From Selaginella tamariscina (taxonomy: Eukaryota; Streptophyta; Lycopodiopsida; Selaginellales; Selaginellaceae), in NCBI GenBank assembly GCA_003024785.1, contig PUQB01000314.1, positions 227,010 through 291,009 of the forward strand: 64,000 bases of DNA, written 5' to 3'. The notes under the pieces were generated by a model that was given only the letters and a program-made list of their open reading frames with translations, was not told the origin of the DNA and searched no databases. The position numbers and the translations under genes are program-made. Position 1 is the stretch's first letter. Every line of letters starts with the position of its first letter. Of this stretch, positions 45,121 through 56,279 are shown one piece after another.

Positions 45121-46847
45121 GTGATTGCCCTAATGATGCTTGTTTTGGGACAGCGCTACGCATCTCTATCTAAGCTTAAGCAATCGGTAAAAGATGCTGC
45201 TGTAGCTGGAAATTTTGAGTTGAGAAAAATAAAAAATGATAAATCTCGATACACAGTTGGATGTAACAGAGAAGGGTGTTTTGGCGTTTGCATGCTTCAC
45301 TCATTGATCAAGGCCCTGCCTGCTCAATCAAAGCATTCATCAGTGATCATTCATGTGATGGATTGATCATCTTGGGAACAAAGAAGCTTCAGCAAGTTGG
45401 ATTTTAGACAAGTTTCAAAACAGGGTGAGGCATGAGCCACACGTGACTCCCAAGAGTATAATGGCTGAAATTAGACGAGATCATGGAGTCTCTGTCTCCT
45501 ACGACTTGGCCTGGAAAGGGAAGGAGAAAGCTGTTTTAGCAATTCATGGGGATCATGAAGCTGCATACTCTAACCTGAGAGGTTACAAGATGTTGTTTTT
45601 GAGAGATAATCCCGGCACTGTTTTGGATATTCAGCAAGATGATACAGGTCATTTTCAAAGGCTTTTCTTAGCGTATCATGCTTCCATCTTAGGTTTTCAA
45701 TATTGCAAGCCTCTGATTGGATTGGATGGGACGCACATCAAATCCAGATACTTGGGATGCCTGCTTGTGGCAATTGCTGTGGATGCAAAAGGGCAACTGT
45801 TTCCATTGGCATTTGCAGTTGCAAATGCTGAGAATCGTGAAAACTGGGTCTGGTTTTTGGAGCATTTGAAGAGGCTCATCAACATGAATCACCCATATGC
45901 TTCAGCCTACACATTCCTTTCAGATAGACAAAAAGGTGTTCTGGACACTGTATCTTTGATCTTTCCAAATGCCTATCATGGGTTTTGCATGAGACATTTC
46001 TCAAAGAATTTTCGAAAAACGTTTAAAAATATTGAGCTGGTTCATCTTCTTTGGAATGTTGCTTGAGCATTGACTCATCGTGTTTGAAGAAGCTCTAGCG
46101 GTTATTCGAGAGAAAGATAGAGCTGCTGCTGATTGGATTCTGGCTACTGCTGAACCAAAGTTTTGGGCATCTGCATGGTTTGAGGGAGACCGGTTTGGGC
46201 ATTTAACCACAAACGTCTCTAAGTCTCTAAATGCTTGGCTTTTGGAAGCTCGAGACAAGCCAATCCTCGCTATGCTCGAACATATCCGACAAAAGTTGAT
46301 GAGCTGGTTTTATGAACGGAGGATAGAAGGTTTATCAAGCAGATGCGAGGCTGATGAGTTCAAGCTAGTTGACACAGCGGAGAAGATCATTCATGATGCT
46401 CTTTCATGTGCAAGATATTATGTTGTCTCACCATCTGATGCAAATGTTTTCGAGATTCAAACAGATAAGCATACTCGAGTGGTGAACATATCTCAAAGAA
46501 GTTGTAGTTGTTGTTCATGGCAGAGATTGGGATTACATGTGCCCATGGGATTGCAGCCATCCTATGGAAAAGGAGCGTGTTCAGAGTTATGCTCACCTAG
46601 TTTTTTGGTGGATTCCTATTGCAAATCATACACGGGAGTCATTTACCCAATGGATCTTCAGGAGTTGGAAGCTGATGACTTGAAGCCTCCAAACACTCGC
46701 AGACCTCCTGGACGTCCAAAGAAGAAGCGAGTTCGCACAGAGAATGAAGGAGAAAACGAGCATTTCATTGTAGCCGGTGTGGACAATGTGGCCACAGTCA
46801 CCGCACTTGTACTGCAGCAATTTAAATTTGAATTTTACGTAATTTAA
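45121..46847 (+). pseudogene. MULE transposase (MuDR family), frameshifted
   Basis: N-terminal zinc-binding MuDR-type DNA-binding region (SLSKLKQSVKDAAVAGNFEL, SRYTVGCNREGCFGV) ends early by a frame break near 45366. The second stretch (45425-46066) has HVTPKSIMAEIRRDHG and the DDE catalytic core. This includes LIGLDGTHIKSRYLG (first Asp), LLVAIAVDAKGQLFPLAFAV, TFLSDRQKGV (second Asp) and FPNAYHGFCMRHFSKNF. After a break near 46070 come FWASAWFEGDRFGHLTTNVS and a SWIM zinc finger. There CSC is kept but the CAHG half lies in another frame (46530-46550). The tail RRPPGRPKKKRVRTE is AT-hook/nuclear-signal-like. About 600 residues if whole. Three indels make it inactive as read. Confidence 0.92.
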
Positions 46848-46882
46848 TCACAAAAATAGATTTTCTTCATTTATTTATACTG

Positions 46883-47006
46883 TTTGACGGTTGAAAAGGG
46901 CCTTTTGATAAATTAAAAACTTCACAAGGGCCTTTTGACAATTTCAAAACTTCAAGGGCCTTTTTACAATATTGCAATCTTTGGAGGGCCTTTTAACAAT
47001 TTTCCC
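46883..47006 (-). repeat. right TIR of the MULE
   Basis: Inverted partner of 44972-45098; ends TTAACAATTTTCCC before the second TAATTATTA (47007-47015). Confidence 0.93.
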
Positions 47007-47018
47007 TAATTATTATCA

Positions 47019-47400
47019 AGTACAAGTCACTATTTGCTTTGAAGTTATGTGTTTGGGTAATAAAGCTGCACATTTGATCGAAGATGTGGATACTTTTGAC
47101 AAAATCTCTAGAGTTTTTCATGTGCCAACTATTCATGTGAACTTATTATCGATGGCCAAATTAACTCAAGAGGTATTCATGCTTTAAAGTATGTTGATTA
47201 TCACAAGACGGTAAAGAGTTACTCAAAGCCCTTTTAGTTGAGAAGCTTTTAGGAAGTGGTGCTTCATGATCCTGCTTTTGCCTGTTTCCCGTGGCCAAAA
47301 GTTCATTTTCTTGGATATATAGATGAAACAAGATATCTGACCCATCCACTAAGAAGTTTTATCTAGACAAATTTTATGAGTTTTTCGATTCAAGTCGTTT
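47019..47400 (+). pseudogene. Ty1/copia pol fragment (region before the integrase)
   Basis: Plus strand reads VTICFEVMCLGNKAAHLIED, then FDKISRVFHVPTIHVNLLSM followed by AKLTQE. The segment LxxVLYVPxxxVNLLSVxKL is the conserved stretch between protease and integrase of copia elements. The reading decays soon after (a TAA follows EVFML, and later text is broken). It is the downstream neighbour of the MULE insertion. Confidence 0.6.
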
Positions 47401-47810
47401 TGGATGAGTTTTTTTAAATTTGATTTTTTTCTCAAACTATGGTGACACTTATTTAGTTGCCCCACTAGTTGATTTTTCTCAGATTGACTTGGTCAATAGT
47501 CAATAATCAACATTCAACATTCAATGATTGATGGTTAAGTTGATATCCTTGCTGACTTGGAAAGGTGCCATAACAAATTTAATCACCAGAACCTTAAGTT
47601 TCTCATCCGTTGGCCTCCTTGCTATTTGGTGGACTTTCTATACATGACAATGGATCCAAAGACATGTGGATCTTAATCATGAATATGTTCATATTTAGAT
47701 AGAAGCAAGAGTATATATACACTCATATCAATTTAAACGTTCATTAATTTTAAATTGTATTGTAAGGTAACTACGTATTTACCGTAGTTACCTTACAGTA
47801 TTTAATTTAA
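47400..47810. other. intergenic, 3' of the OPT gene
   Basis: No gene seen. A perfect short palindrome ACTACG-TATTTACC-type hairpin (GTAAGGTAACTACGTATTTACCGTAGTTACCTTAC, 47762-47796) lies just beyond the OPT stop and could fold in the transcript's 3' end. Confidence 0.55.
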
Positions 47811-47813
47811 CAA

Positions 47814-50290
47814 TTAGAAACTAGGGCACCCTTTCACTTTAACCCTGGAGCAGTGGGACACGTTGCTAAAGGACACTGCACATCCGCGCGGCTCCCCCAC
47901 CAAGAGACCTCCTTATGATTATCCTTAAGTCCAAACGATATAATCACATTAGCAAAAGCCACGCCAGCGTCAAGCGCACGGACAGCACGTAGTTATGCGT
48001 TTTCCACCACTCTCTCCTGTACCTAAACACAAGGTAATTAAAGATAAACCCAACCATGAACCAGCTCCAAAAATTAACTGCAGCTGCGTAAGGCATCATG
48101 GAAGCCGCACTAAGCATGAGTGGTATACTTATCTTCTTGAGCCACGTCTTCTCCGGGTAAACCTTACTGAGAAGCCAGCCCGGAACCGGTGCCAGTGCAC
48201 CGAACAGGAAGGCATAGTTTAGCTTCCTGTAGAACCCTTGGGGCCCCATTATGTTCCTGGGTCCTATCAATCCCCATACGATTGATCCGTCGTAGAAAAT
48301 CTCGTCATGTGGACACGACCAGACGTTACCCAGCCTCTCGGTATCGCACATGTGCGGCATTGTGTCCAGCAGCCACCATCCGACACCGAGGTAAGTCGTT
48401 CCGGCAACCGTGCTCCCCAACACCTGAGTCAGAAACATGTACCTCGGCGGTATCTTCATGTAGTGCCCCAGCTTCAGGTCGCCGAGCAAACCTAGAGCCT
48501 GAACCAATGTAGTGAAACCGTACCCTCTGAACAAGAGCGTCCCCATCGGCCTCCCCGGTGCTATGTAACCAAACGTGGTCTCAAAGAAGTAGACAATCTT
48601 AAGCATCTGTACAGACGTGTTATTAGTGTACCAAAGAAGTGCGAATGCTCTTTATGTATGTACCTGATTCGTGGTTGCATATATGACAGCGAGGGGAGTG
48701 TCAAGATGAACCCGATAAACACAGCGAGTAGCACCCCCACCACGGAAGCTGCAGTTCCTTATAAAACTGACAGGCAAGCATGGAAGCGACGAGGCCGACT
48801 ACCAGTACAGCAGAGAACCACCAGGTTGGTACTTGCTTGTACGCTCTCATCAGCTTTGTGTGTACATCGACCTTCCCCCGCCTTCTGTACGCATAGAAAA
48901 ACTCCTTACCGTGGTTGAGCAGGACGTGGACAATGCTTGCGGTGATCAGGGCAAATCCGCGGCATACGTGTACACGAAGATGATGCTCAGGTAAGGGTGT
49001 CCATACGTCTCGTACCCACGCTCGTTCAGGTGTAAGTCGTGGGTGAGAACCTTGTCGTGGTTGTACCTGTGACCATCAAAAGAATACAGCTTCTTGGAGA
49101 ACAACGGGAACCTCCTCGCCTCCAGGAGACCGGTACCAGGACGTAGAGGGTTACCACGAACCCGACCATGACGTTTACTATGGCGAAGAACGGGGTTGCC
49201 AGCGGGGTCTTTATGTACCCTGCTATCGTGCTCCAGTCCAGTCCGACCGCTCCCAGGCCCAGCCCGGCAGTTCCAGATCCAAGCTGGTTCGCCAGTACCG
49301 AGTCCCTCCATATATAGCAGACCCACGAGACCGACGTCAGTACGGTGAATAAGTAACCTGGTAACCAGTAATATGCGAAGCTCATGAACATTGCCACGAG
49401 GAAGAACCTGATACGTCCACCCTGCTCGTGCATAGCCCTGCATAAGGATGTGCATGATTCACACAAAAACTTATTTAAAATGTAATTATTTATATACTTT
49501 TAAATTATATACTATGACATTTTAATCATAAACTTAACATAATTTGTAGCTCATAAGATTTTTAAATTCATAACTTACCTTTAATACACACACACACACA
49601 CACACATATATAATTAACATATGAATAACCTTACCTATATAAAGAAACTTGAACGAGACTCGACGGCACCACATATGTGAAGGTTCAATAAGTATCTTCC
49701 TGAACGGTCCTACAAACCATATCCGATTAACTGCCAAAAACACATATAATGTTAAAAAACCATTAAAAATATTTGTTAAATATTTAATAATATTAAATCA
49801 TATAATTAATTAATTATTATAATTTTCTACCTGGATTGTTAAGGTAACAAAAAGGCCGGCTACAAAACTGAGTTTCCTATGGTAAAAGGCTTTTAAAACA
49901 GTGATAGCATGAGAGAAACACACTGGTAGCACCGGCATTGGCAAACACGGTAATAAAGTACATGCTCTTTGATAGTAAACGGACCGGGATTCAACAAGAA
50001 ATGAAATCTTCCATATCCGACTTGATATCCGGCAGCCACATAGCCATTGCCTTACCGAGAGGAAGGGCCAGGATTTGTGCACAGTACACATCGACGATCA
50101 ACTGTGTGTTTCGTAGTGAGAGATACTCGTTGACGAAGGAGAGAACCATACATGATAAGACACCAAGGAACACAACCCTGAACGTGAACACTCTCTGTGA
50201 CGTGTCATCTGTCTCCGGCACCACCAATCGGACTTCTTCGATGGCTACCTCCTCGTCGTCGCAGCTGGCCCAATCTTTCCCTTTCTCCAT
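47814..50290 (-). pseudogene. OPT-family oligopeptide transporter, four exons, multiple frameshifts
   Basis: Exons on minus: 49831-50290 (MEKGKDWASCDDEEVAIEEV, then LSLRNTQLIVDVYCAQILAL, NPGPFTIKEHVL, KLSFVAGLFVTLTIQ), 49635-49730 (IWFVGPFRKILIEPSHMW), 48664-49437 (HEQGGRIRFFLVAMFMSFAY, then HGKEFFYAYRRRGKVDVHTK, LQLPWWGVLLAV) and 47814-48606 (GDLKLGHYMKIPPRYM, VWGLIGPRNIMGPQGFYRKL, CPLATCPTAPG). These are OPT hallmarks: NPGPF, SPYAQ-like region, KIPPR and WGLIGP. The protein would be about 700 residues with 12-16 membrane helices, a proton-coupled carrier of small peptides or metal chelates at the plasma membrane. At least eight 1-bp indels occur (for example at NPGPF, HVL, YAA, LPWWG, VLSV and APG). 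The last intron is only 57 bp. All motifs are intact except for frame, so sequence error is a live alternative. Confidence 0.88.
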
Positions 50291-53200
50291 GTGTCCACTC
50301 CTGAACAAAATATGTTAATTAAATTTATAACTTAGAAGAATGACTTAAACAAAAGGACAACATACATATTTGGCCACTAAAGGGACAACATACTTATTTG
50401 GCCACTAAAGGACAACATACATATTACACACGCTCTGTGATGACGTGGCATACACTTAGCCTGATGTGTTGCTGACTCGGAAAAAATGGTACGCCATGTA
50501 GGCTGCCAGGCAAGCAAGTTATATGCCACGTAAGCATTAAACCAAATTTATTGTATTTAAAATTAAATTTATTATAATCTATAATGAACGTGAAGACATG
50601 GTTAACTTATATGTACTGGAAATTTAAACTCAATTTTTACAAAGACATTATATCTATCTATCTATCTATCTATGTATACGTGTGTTGTGTGTATATAATG
50701 AACGTACTTTTAATAACTTTATCGTATGTACCGGCCAAACATTAAGTCAAATTAAATTGTTTAATGAAAAATCTGGTTTATTAATTATTAAGGAGATTAT
50801 TTTAAATTTTATCATCATACAAATAAGTAATAATAAGAATAATAATGAAGAACTTTATAATATATTAATAAATCATATGTACATTATCCAATGAATTTGA
50901 CTATTGAATTTAATATTAAAATTAAAAATATATATATATACACACAATATATACATTAGTGTGTATGTGATAATTGAATAATAATAGAGTTGCAAATTTA
51001 TTAAAATATAGGATATCGTGTGAATATGTTAAACATGTCTTTCTCTTATAGTTGTGCTTTGAAGTAATTTTTCTTTTAAAATTTAATATAAATGAAACTT
51101 CATGTTATATAAAAAAATTGGTCAGAACTTATATTTAAATTTAAATGATTTATATTAAATAGCTTCAATCATTAATATTTAACATATCTATGTCATTCCA
51201 ACAACATTAATGTTTTAAATATGCACTTGAATTATTATATACATGTCTATACGTTTTATTAATATATATAAGTTGTTTTTCAAAAACCAACATCAAAGTT
51301 AAAGGTGGCCCTTCCATAAGTCTTATATTAGATGATCTTTGTATATCCTAAACATCTTTAATGTTCTATTTTTCTATTCAACATTAGCCAAGAGTTCTCA
51401 CTTAGCAATATTATTAATTTTTTTTTTTAAATTTGCTTTATCATTAATCCCTAAAAAGCAAACTCAATTTCTTTACTTTATCTTCTTTATAAAAATCTTA
51501 TAAGGCGTTGGTTTTCATTTGCCCCATATAACATTCTTCACACTAGTAAAAAATAAATTAATTTTAAATAATAAAACCTTAAAGTTAACAAGTATTGCAT
51601 GTTCTCTATCGAACATTCAAATAAAATTGTTTAAAATGATAAAGCATCTATTAAGTCATGTTCATTGATTTTAAAAATATTTCCACCTCTTCATTCATTA
51701 TTACACTCCTATAGCATTTTACATGGATAACCTTGTTTTATTTTAATAATTAATCATCTCAATCATTAACAATGTTCTTTGGCATTCCATGTTCATGATA
51801 CACCAATGCAAGTTCCTTTGTTGTTATATCCAAATGAACTTAACATATTTGCTTAAGCGATTTATAATGACTCACACCTATTCATTACAATGCAATGTCC
51901 TTGAATATGTATAATAAAATTCATAAAAATTCTCTCCATCTTTCTTGAGGCATTTCCAAAGGCATCAATAGTCCATGCTAAGTCACTTTCTCAGCCTTAA
52001 TCAACTAGCACTTAAAAGTTTAAACTCAATTAATTATAATATATTTATTACACTTCTTGAAAAATAGCAGACACACCATTAATTAAGCAATCCACTTTCT
52101 CACTTGTAATTTTATAGTTATATGCCTTAGAAGTATATAAAACAAATAAGATGACTTTGTGTATTACACAATGCAAATTTGTTATAAAACTTCATTTGAG
52201 CAACTTACCATAACTGAAGCTTTATGAAAATTAAAATTTGTTATGTTTAAATTTGAATTTTGAATTTTGAATTTATTTATTTAAGGTTGAAGACTTTCTA
52301 GGTATCGTCATTTTTAACATTTAAAATACTAACAAAAGCAATAATGGTGTCCATTCCATTCACAAATATCACAAGCAAAACTAAATTTTTTTTTGTTACA
52401 CTTATATTAGTGGATTCATCCATCATTAATCCCCACCGAAGACTACATTTGACTAGGTCTAACACATCCATGCATAATAATTAAAAAATTTATACACAAT
52501 TTACTATTGTTATATTTTCATGATATGTCAATGACATTGTTCTTTTAACAATTATTATAAATCTAAATATAACTAAACAATTCTTATTTACAAAGTATGC
52601 ACCATGCATAAACTTTTTCATTACATTTTCTTTATATGTTGTGAAATTGTTTTATAAAAAGTTATGCAAACTTTAAATGTAATATGTTCTTGGCAAGTTG
52701 ATGTTTAAATATTAATTGCTTCTTAAATAAATATTGATTTGTCTTTTAATTTTATCTAATTTATAAATGGTGCACTAAATGTTGTCATATTCAAGCTCCA
52801 TTCAAATAATGTTCAATCATAATATTAAAAAATTTGCCACTTAGATTTGAAATTATTAATCATTTCTTACTCTTTATTTAGAAGGTTTTACTATTGTTCT
52901 ACATTTATGTAATAAAGATTAGTTAATTTTATTAATTGATGTTAATTAAATGATTAAAATTATTAATTATTAAAAGTTGAAACTTTAGATATTCCATATG
53001 ATTTTAGTTTAAAAGTGCATTTTCTATAGGTGATCAACATTTATATTAACATGTTAAACTTTGTATGTTGTAAGTATATAAAAAAGTCCTTAACCGACAT
53101 ACTTTTTATTACATATACTAATTAATCATGATTAAAGTAAATTCAAATAAATAATTATATTTTTAAATTGAGATAACTTAAGATTTTAAATTTGAATGTC

Positions 53201-54235
53201 TTTATATTTAAAATGTTAAAGAGATTTAAAATGACTTGGTATTACCACAATTATAACACTTTATAGTGTGGGTACACTTCAATATATTTAGGATATTGAT
53301 TTTATATATTATTTATTAGCATTTCGAAAAAAGATTAAAAACATCTTAATAAACCCACATTTGGTTAAGACTGATAAAGAGAGAGTATGTGTCACATTAG
53401 AGAGTCAATTATATATAATATACTATATGGAAAGGAGATATATTTTCTTCCATATTGCCATAACAATTTATATAAGAAAAATTACATATATATACATTTA
53501 AAAAAATTATTTACATATATACTTAAAAGTTTTACAAATTACATTTTTATCTTAAAATTTTAAACTAAAATTTCCATCAAAATATATTTAAAAAATATAT
53601 TTAATTTAAAGTTAATTTGATATATATAGCTATTTACAAGATTATAACATTTACTAACATTTTTTTATTTAATTTATTATAAATAAAATAGATATATTTA
53701 TTTATTTCATTTTACTTTATTATAGTTTTTATAAACTTAAATATATATAATAATTTTATAAAAGTTTTTATAAAATAATATCAATTTTTTTTTATTAAAT
53801 TCTAAATACAGTGACTAATACTTGGATTCACTTAAATAAAAATATATAATTCACATATTTAGAAATATTAAATGAAATTTATGTAAAAAAAAGGTGTGTA
53901 TGTTAAACAATTGTAAAGGATGTGACTTGTTTTGACATAAACAATTATCATCCTAGGCAAGAAACATATTTATATAGTAGAATATATTATTGGTACACGA
54001 TGATTAAAAAAATTAATTTTTATTATTATTTATATTATATATGAATCCCACCACATAAATAAGCTTTTACTATATATACAAAATGATATAGATCACTTAT
54101 TAACAAAATAGATATGTTTTCTTTTGCTATTTAATATTGTCAATCTTAAAATTATAATATTAATATAAATAATGATTAGAATTTATGAAAACAACATTGT
54201 TATTCATTATTATTTACTTAAGTAATAATATCTAA
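49020..54235 (-). repeat. right arm of the large inverted duplication (partner 3895-13100)
   Basis: See the left arm for matched sub-intervals. This arm keeps the fuller OPT gene and lacks the 1.57-kb insertion and the FtsH-like exons. Its outer end lies about 55 bp before the PIF/Harbinger element. Confidence 0.75.
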
Positions 54236-54289
54236 TCTAATAAGTGTGTTTTATGTTTTATTTTATTGGTATAGACAAAGGGCTAGGTT
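50291..54289. other. AT-rich intergenic DNA upstream of OPT
   Basis: No gene supported over about 4 kb. A small tandem array (50352-50425) and a TATC microsatellite (50653-50674) lie near the OPT 5' end. The rest is mostly the inverted counterpart of 3895-11500. Confidence 0.65.
50352..50425. repeat. 27-28 bp tandem repeat, about 2.7 units
   Basis: Units AAAGGACAACATACATATTT plus GGCCACT at 50352-50378, 50379-50406 and a partial at 50407-50425. Located 62 bp upstream of the OPT start codon, inside the likely 5' leader or promoter; absent from the OPT fragment in the other arm. Confidence 0.85.
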
Positions 54290-54712
54290 GCACTGACCCT
54301 TAAAACCCTTAACTTATATGTTTTAAGGGTTTTGTGGGGGTCGCACTAACCCTTAAAACCCCTTAGTGCACCCTTAAGAATACATAAAATTAAGGGTACT
54401 TCAAGGGTTTTTGTGTCGCACCTACAAATAAAAAAATTCTAACTTGTGACGTCACTACAAAAAAATGCACTTTTTCCACATAACTTAAGGGTAAGAAAAC
54501 AGGTCCTTTAAGCACACCTTAAGAAAAAACATCATTTATTGATGGCGGGTTTCTTTTTCTTAGATTTTTCTTTTGGTTTTGGCGGGTAGAGTTAGGGTTG
54601 ATATAGTGGCGAGGAGAAGAGTGGATGATTGGGGTATGTGATTTGGAGAGGAAGAGGAGTGGACTGGGGTGAGTGGAATTGGTGATAAAACTGGCCGATG
54701 ATTTTTTATACT

Positions 54713-54714
<2 letters not shown>

Positions 54715-54744
<30 letters not shown>
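54715..54744. repeat. poly-T tract (30 nt)
   Basis: A run of T of about 30, preceding a TTTTGGTTTTGGCGGG phrase that also occurs at 54572-54588, suggesting a local duplication of the leader around the homopolymer. Length is likely to be unreliable in assembly. Confidence 0.85.
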
Positions 54745-54745
<1 letters not shown>

Positions 54746-54777
54746 GTTTTGGCGGGCAAAGAATCACAATTGATAGT

Positions 54778-55970
54778 GATGGAGCATGATGGTGCTGAAG
54801 AGCTGGGTTTGGGTATGTCAATTAGAGGAAGAAGAGGTATGTCAACTGGAGGAGGAAGAGGTGACAGGCAGACTCGGGTGAGTGGAATTGGCCATGGAGG
54901 TTTGTCTCTACTTTTAGCTGGTCGAGGGGCCAACCTAGACATCAACTCTGAGCTGGAGTTTTCAGGGGTTGGACATGGAGCCAACCTGAATACCAACTCT
55001 AGGTTGGCATTTTCAGGGGATGGACGTGGAGCTAGCCAAGATATCAACTTCGGCCTGGCATTTGGAGCAGCTAGTCGAGGGGCCAGCCCAAACATCAACT
55101 CTGAGCTGGCATTTTCAGGGGTTGGACGTGGAGCCAACCCGGATATCAACTCTGGGTTAGCATTTCAGGGGTTGGACATGGAGCTAGCCCAGATATCAAT
55201 TCTGGGCTGGCATCTCAAGGAGCCAACCCGGATATCAACTCTAGGCTGGCATTTGGGGGGACAGCTCATGGAGGACGTGGTACCCAAGGTCGAGGGAGAG
55301 TCAGAGGTAGAGGTCGAGGACGGGGAGCATGACACAATATTATTGACTTGGAAGATGATGTTCCAAATGAGGTGAGCATTCTATTCTATGTTAACTGCAT
55401 GTAACCTTTTGCATTTAGAATGAACAGATGTCTAAACGACAACGAGCAAACAACTGGACATTTGAAGAAACTATGGAGTTGATTGAGCTTAAAAGGCAAG
55501 AGTTTCTAGGACGTGGGGAGCTCACAAGCCGTGAACACTCCTCCCAAACAACAGCTTTTTGATGGACTAAGATAACCAAGCAGCTCGCTGAGAAGACCGG
55601 GTTCGAGAGAGACCTTGATCAAGTTAAACGATGCTGGGGAAAATCTGGACTATGTACAAGAAGATCAAAGATTATTCAAGACATACTGAGTTGCCAAGTA
55701 CTCACTCAGGACGAGCGAGTGTCACTGGAACTTTCGAAAAACATGGAGCAGGGTTGGTACGATGCTGTGGATAGTTTCTTGAAGCTCGAGCTACAACGAC
55801 ACCAACCTTAGTGTTTGCTTCTGAAGGTTCTGGCCCTAGTCCAAGTTCAATTGCGAGCGAGGCAGACACAACAGATGTATCTTTACCTAATGCTTTTGAT
55901 GGGACAGACAGTGATGGAGCACCTAGAAGCAGTGGCAAGAAGAAGAACAAAAAACCTCAGCTTCAATGAT
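54778..55970 (+). pseudogene. PIF/Harbinger ORF1: 17-residue repeats, RG-rich tail, Myb/SANT-like domain
   Basis: Starts MEHDGAEELGLGMSIRG. Residues from about 48 form consecutive 17-residue repeats of the type GRGANPDINSGLAFSGV (five clear units, then one or two more after a 1-bp shift near 55170). An Arg/Gly-rich run (GRGRVRGRGRGRG) follows. A TGA at 55329 interrupts what otherwise continues as IIDLEDDVPNE, with GT at 55374 and AG at 55419. The next exon has MSKRQRANNWTFEETMELIE, WTKITKQLAEKTGFERDLDQ and VKRCWGK, the Myb/SANT-like DNA-binding protein of this superfamily, which partners the transposase. A further TGA replaces a Trp codon before WTKI. Repeats of this kind are not a usual part of ORF1. 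Confidence 0.72.
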
Positions 55971-56279
55971 TAGTGCATGAAGGAATCGAACCAGATGATG
56001 GGAAAAGCAATTTGACTTGAGGATGCAGCAGTATGAACGCTCCTACAATTTGGCTTCCCGCACTACGGATTGCTCGCTAGAAATGCATATTCTAGCGAGT
56101 TATTTGCCAAAGTCGTTTGCGTCTCAGTGCTGCGATTTGTCAACACCTTCGAGAGTCTAGTTTAGATCATGTTGTTTTGCATTTATGTTGTTTGAATTTC
56201 TTTCATTGATTTCAGTTTATTAAAACTTATTTGTTTTCACAGTTGAACAATGCTAGAAGGTGAATGACGTGTCCGGCCT

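Larger units (their letters stand above)
44972..47006 (+). mobile_element. complete MULE (Mutator-like DNA transposon), 2,035 bp
   Basis: Long terminal inverted repeats (44972-45098 and 46883-47006, about 125 bp each, starting GGGAAAATTGTTAAA) are flanked by a perfect 9-bp duplication TAATTATTA. The interior encodes one Mutator-type transposase on the plus strand. Each TIR is built of three related units of about 35 bp (AAAAGGCC followed by GAAGTTTTTNAAATTGTC-type sequence). Perfect TSD and near-identical TIRs suggest fairly recent insertion; the transposase has a few indels. Confidence 0.95.

Noticed and set aside
54706-55149. Minus-strand frame ending in a long Lys run
   Set aside because: Antisense of the 17-residue repeat ORF; the Lys run is the poly-T tract.
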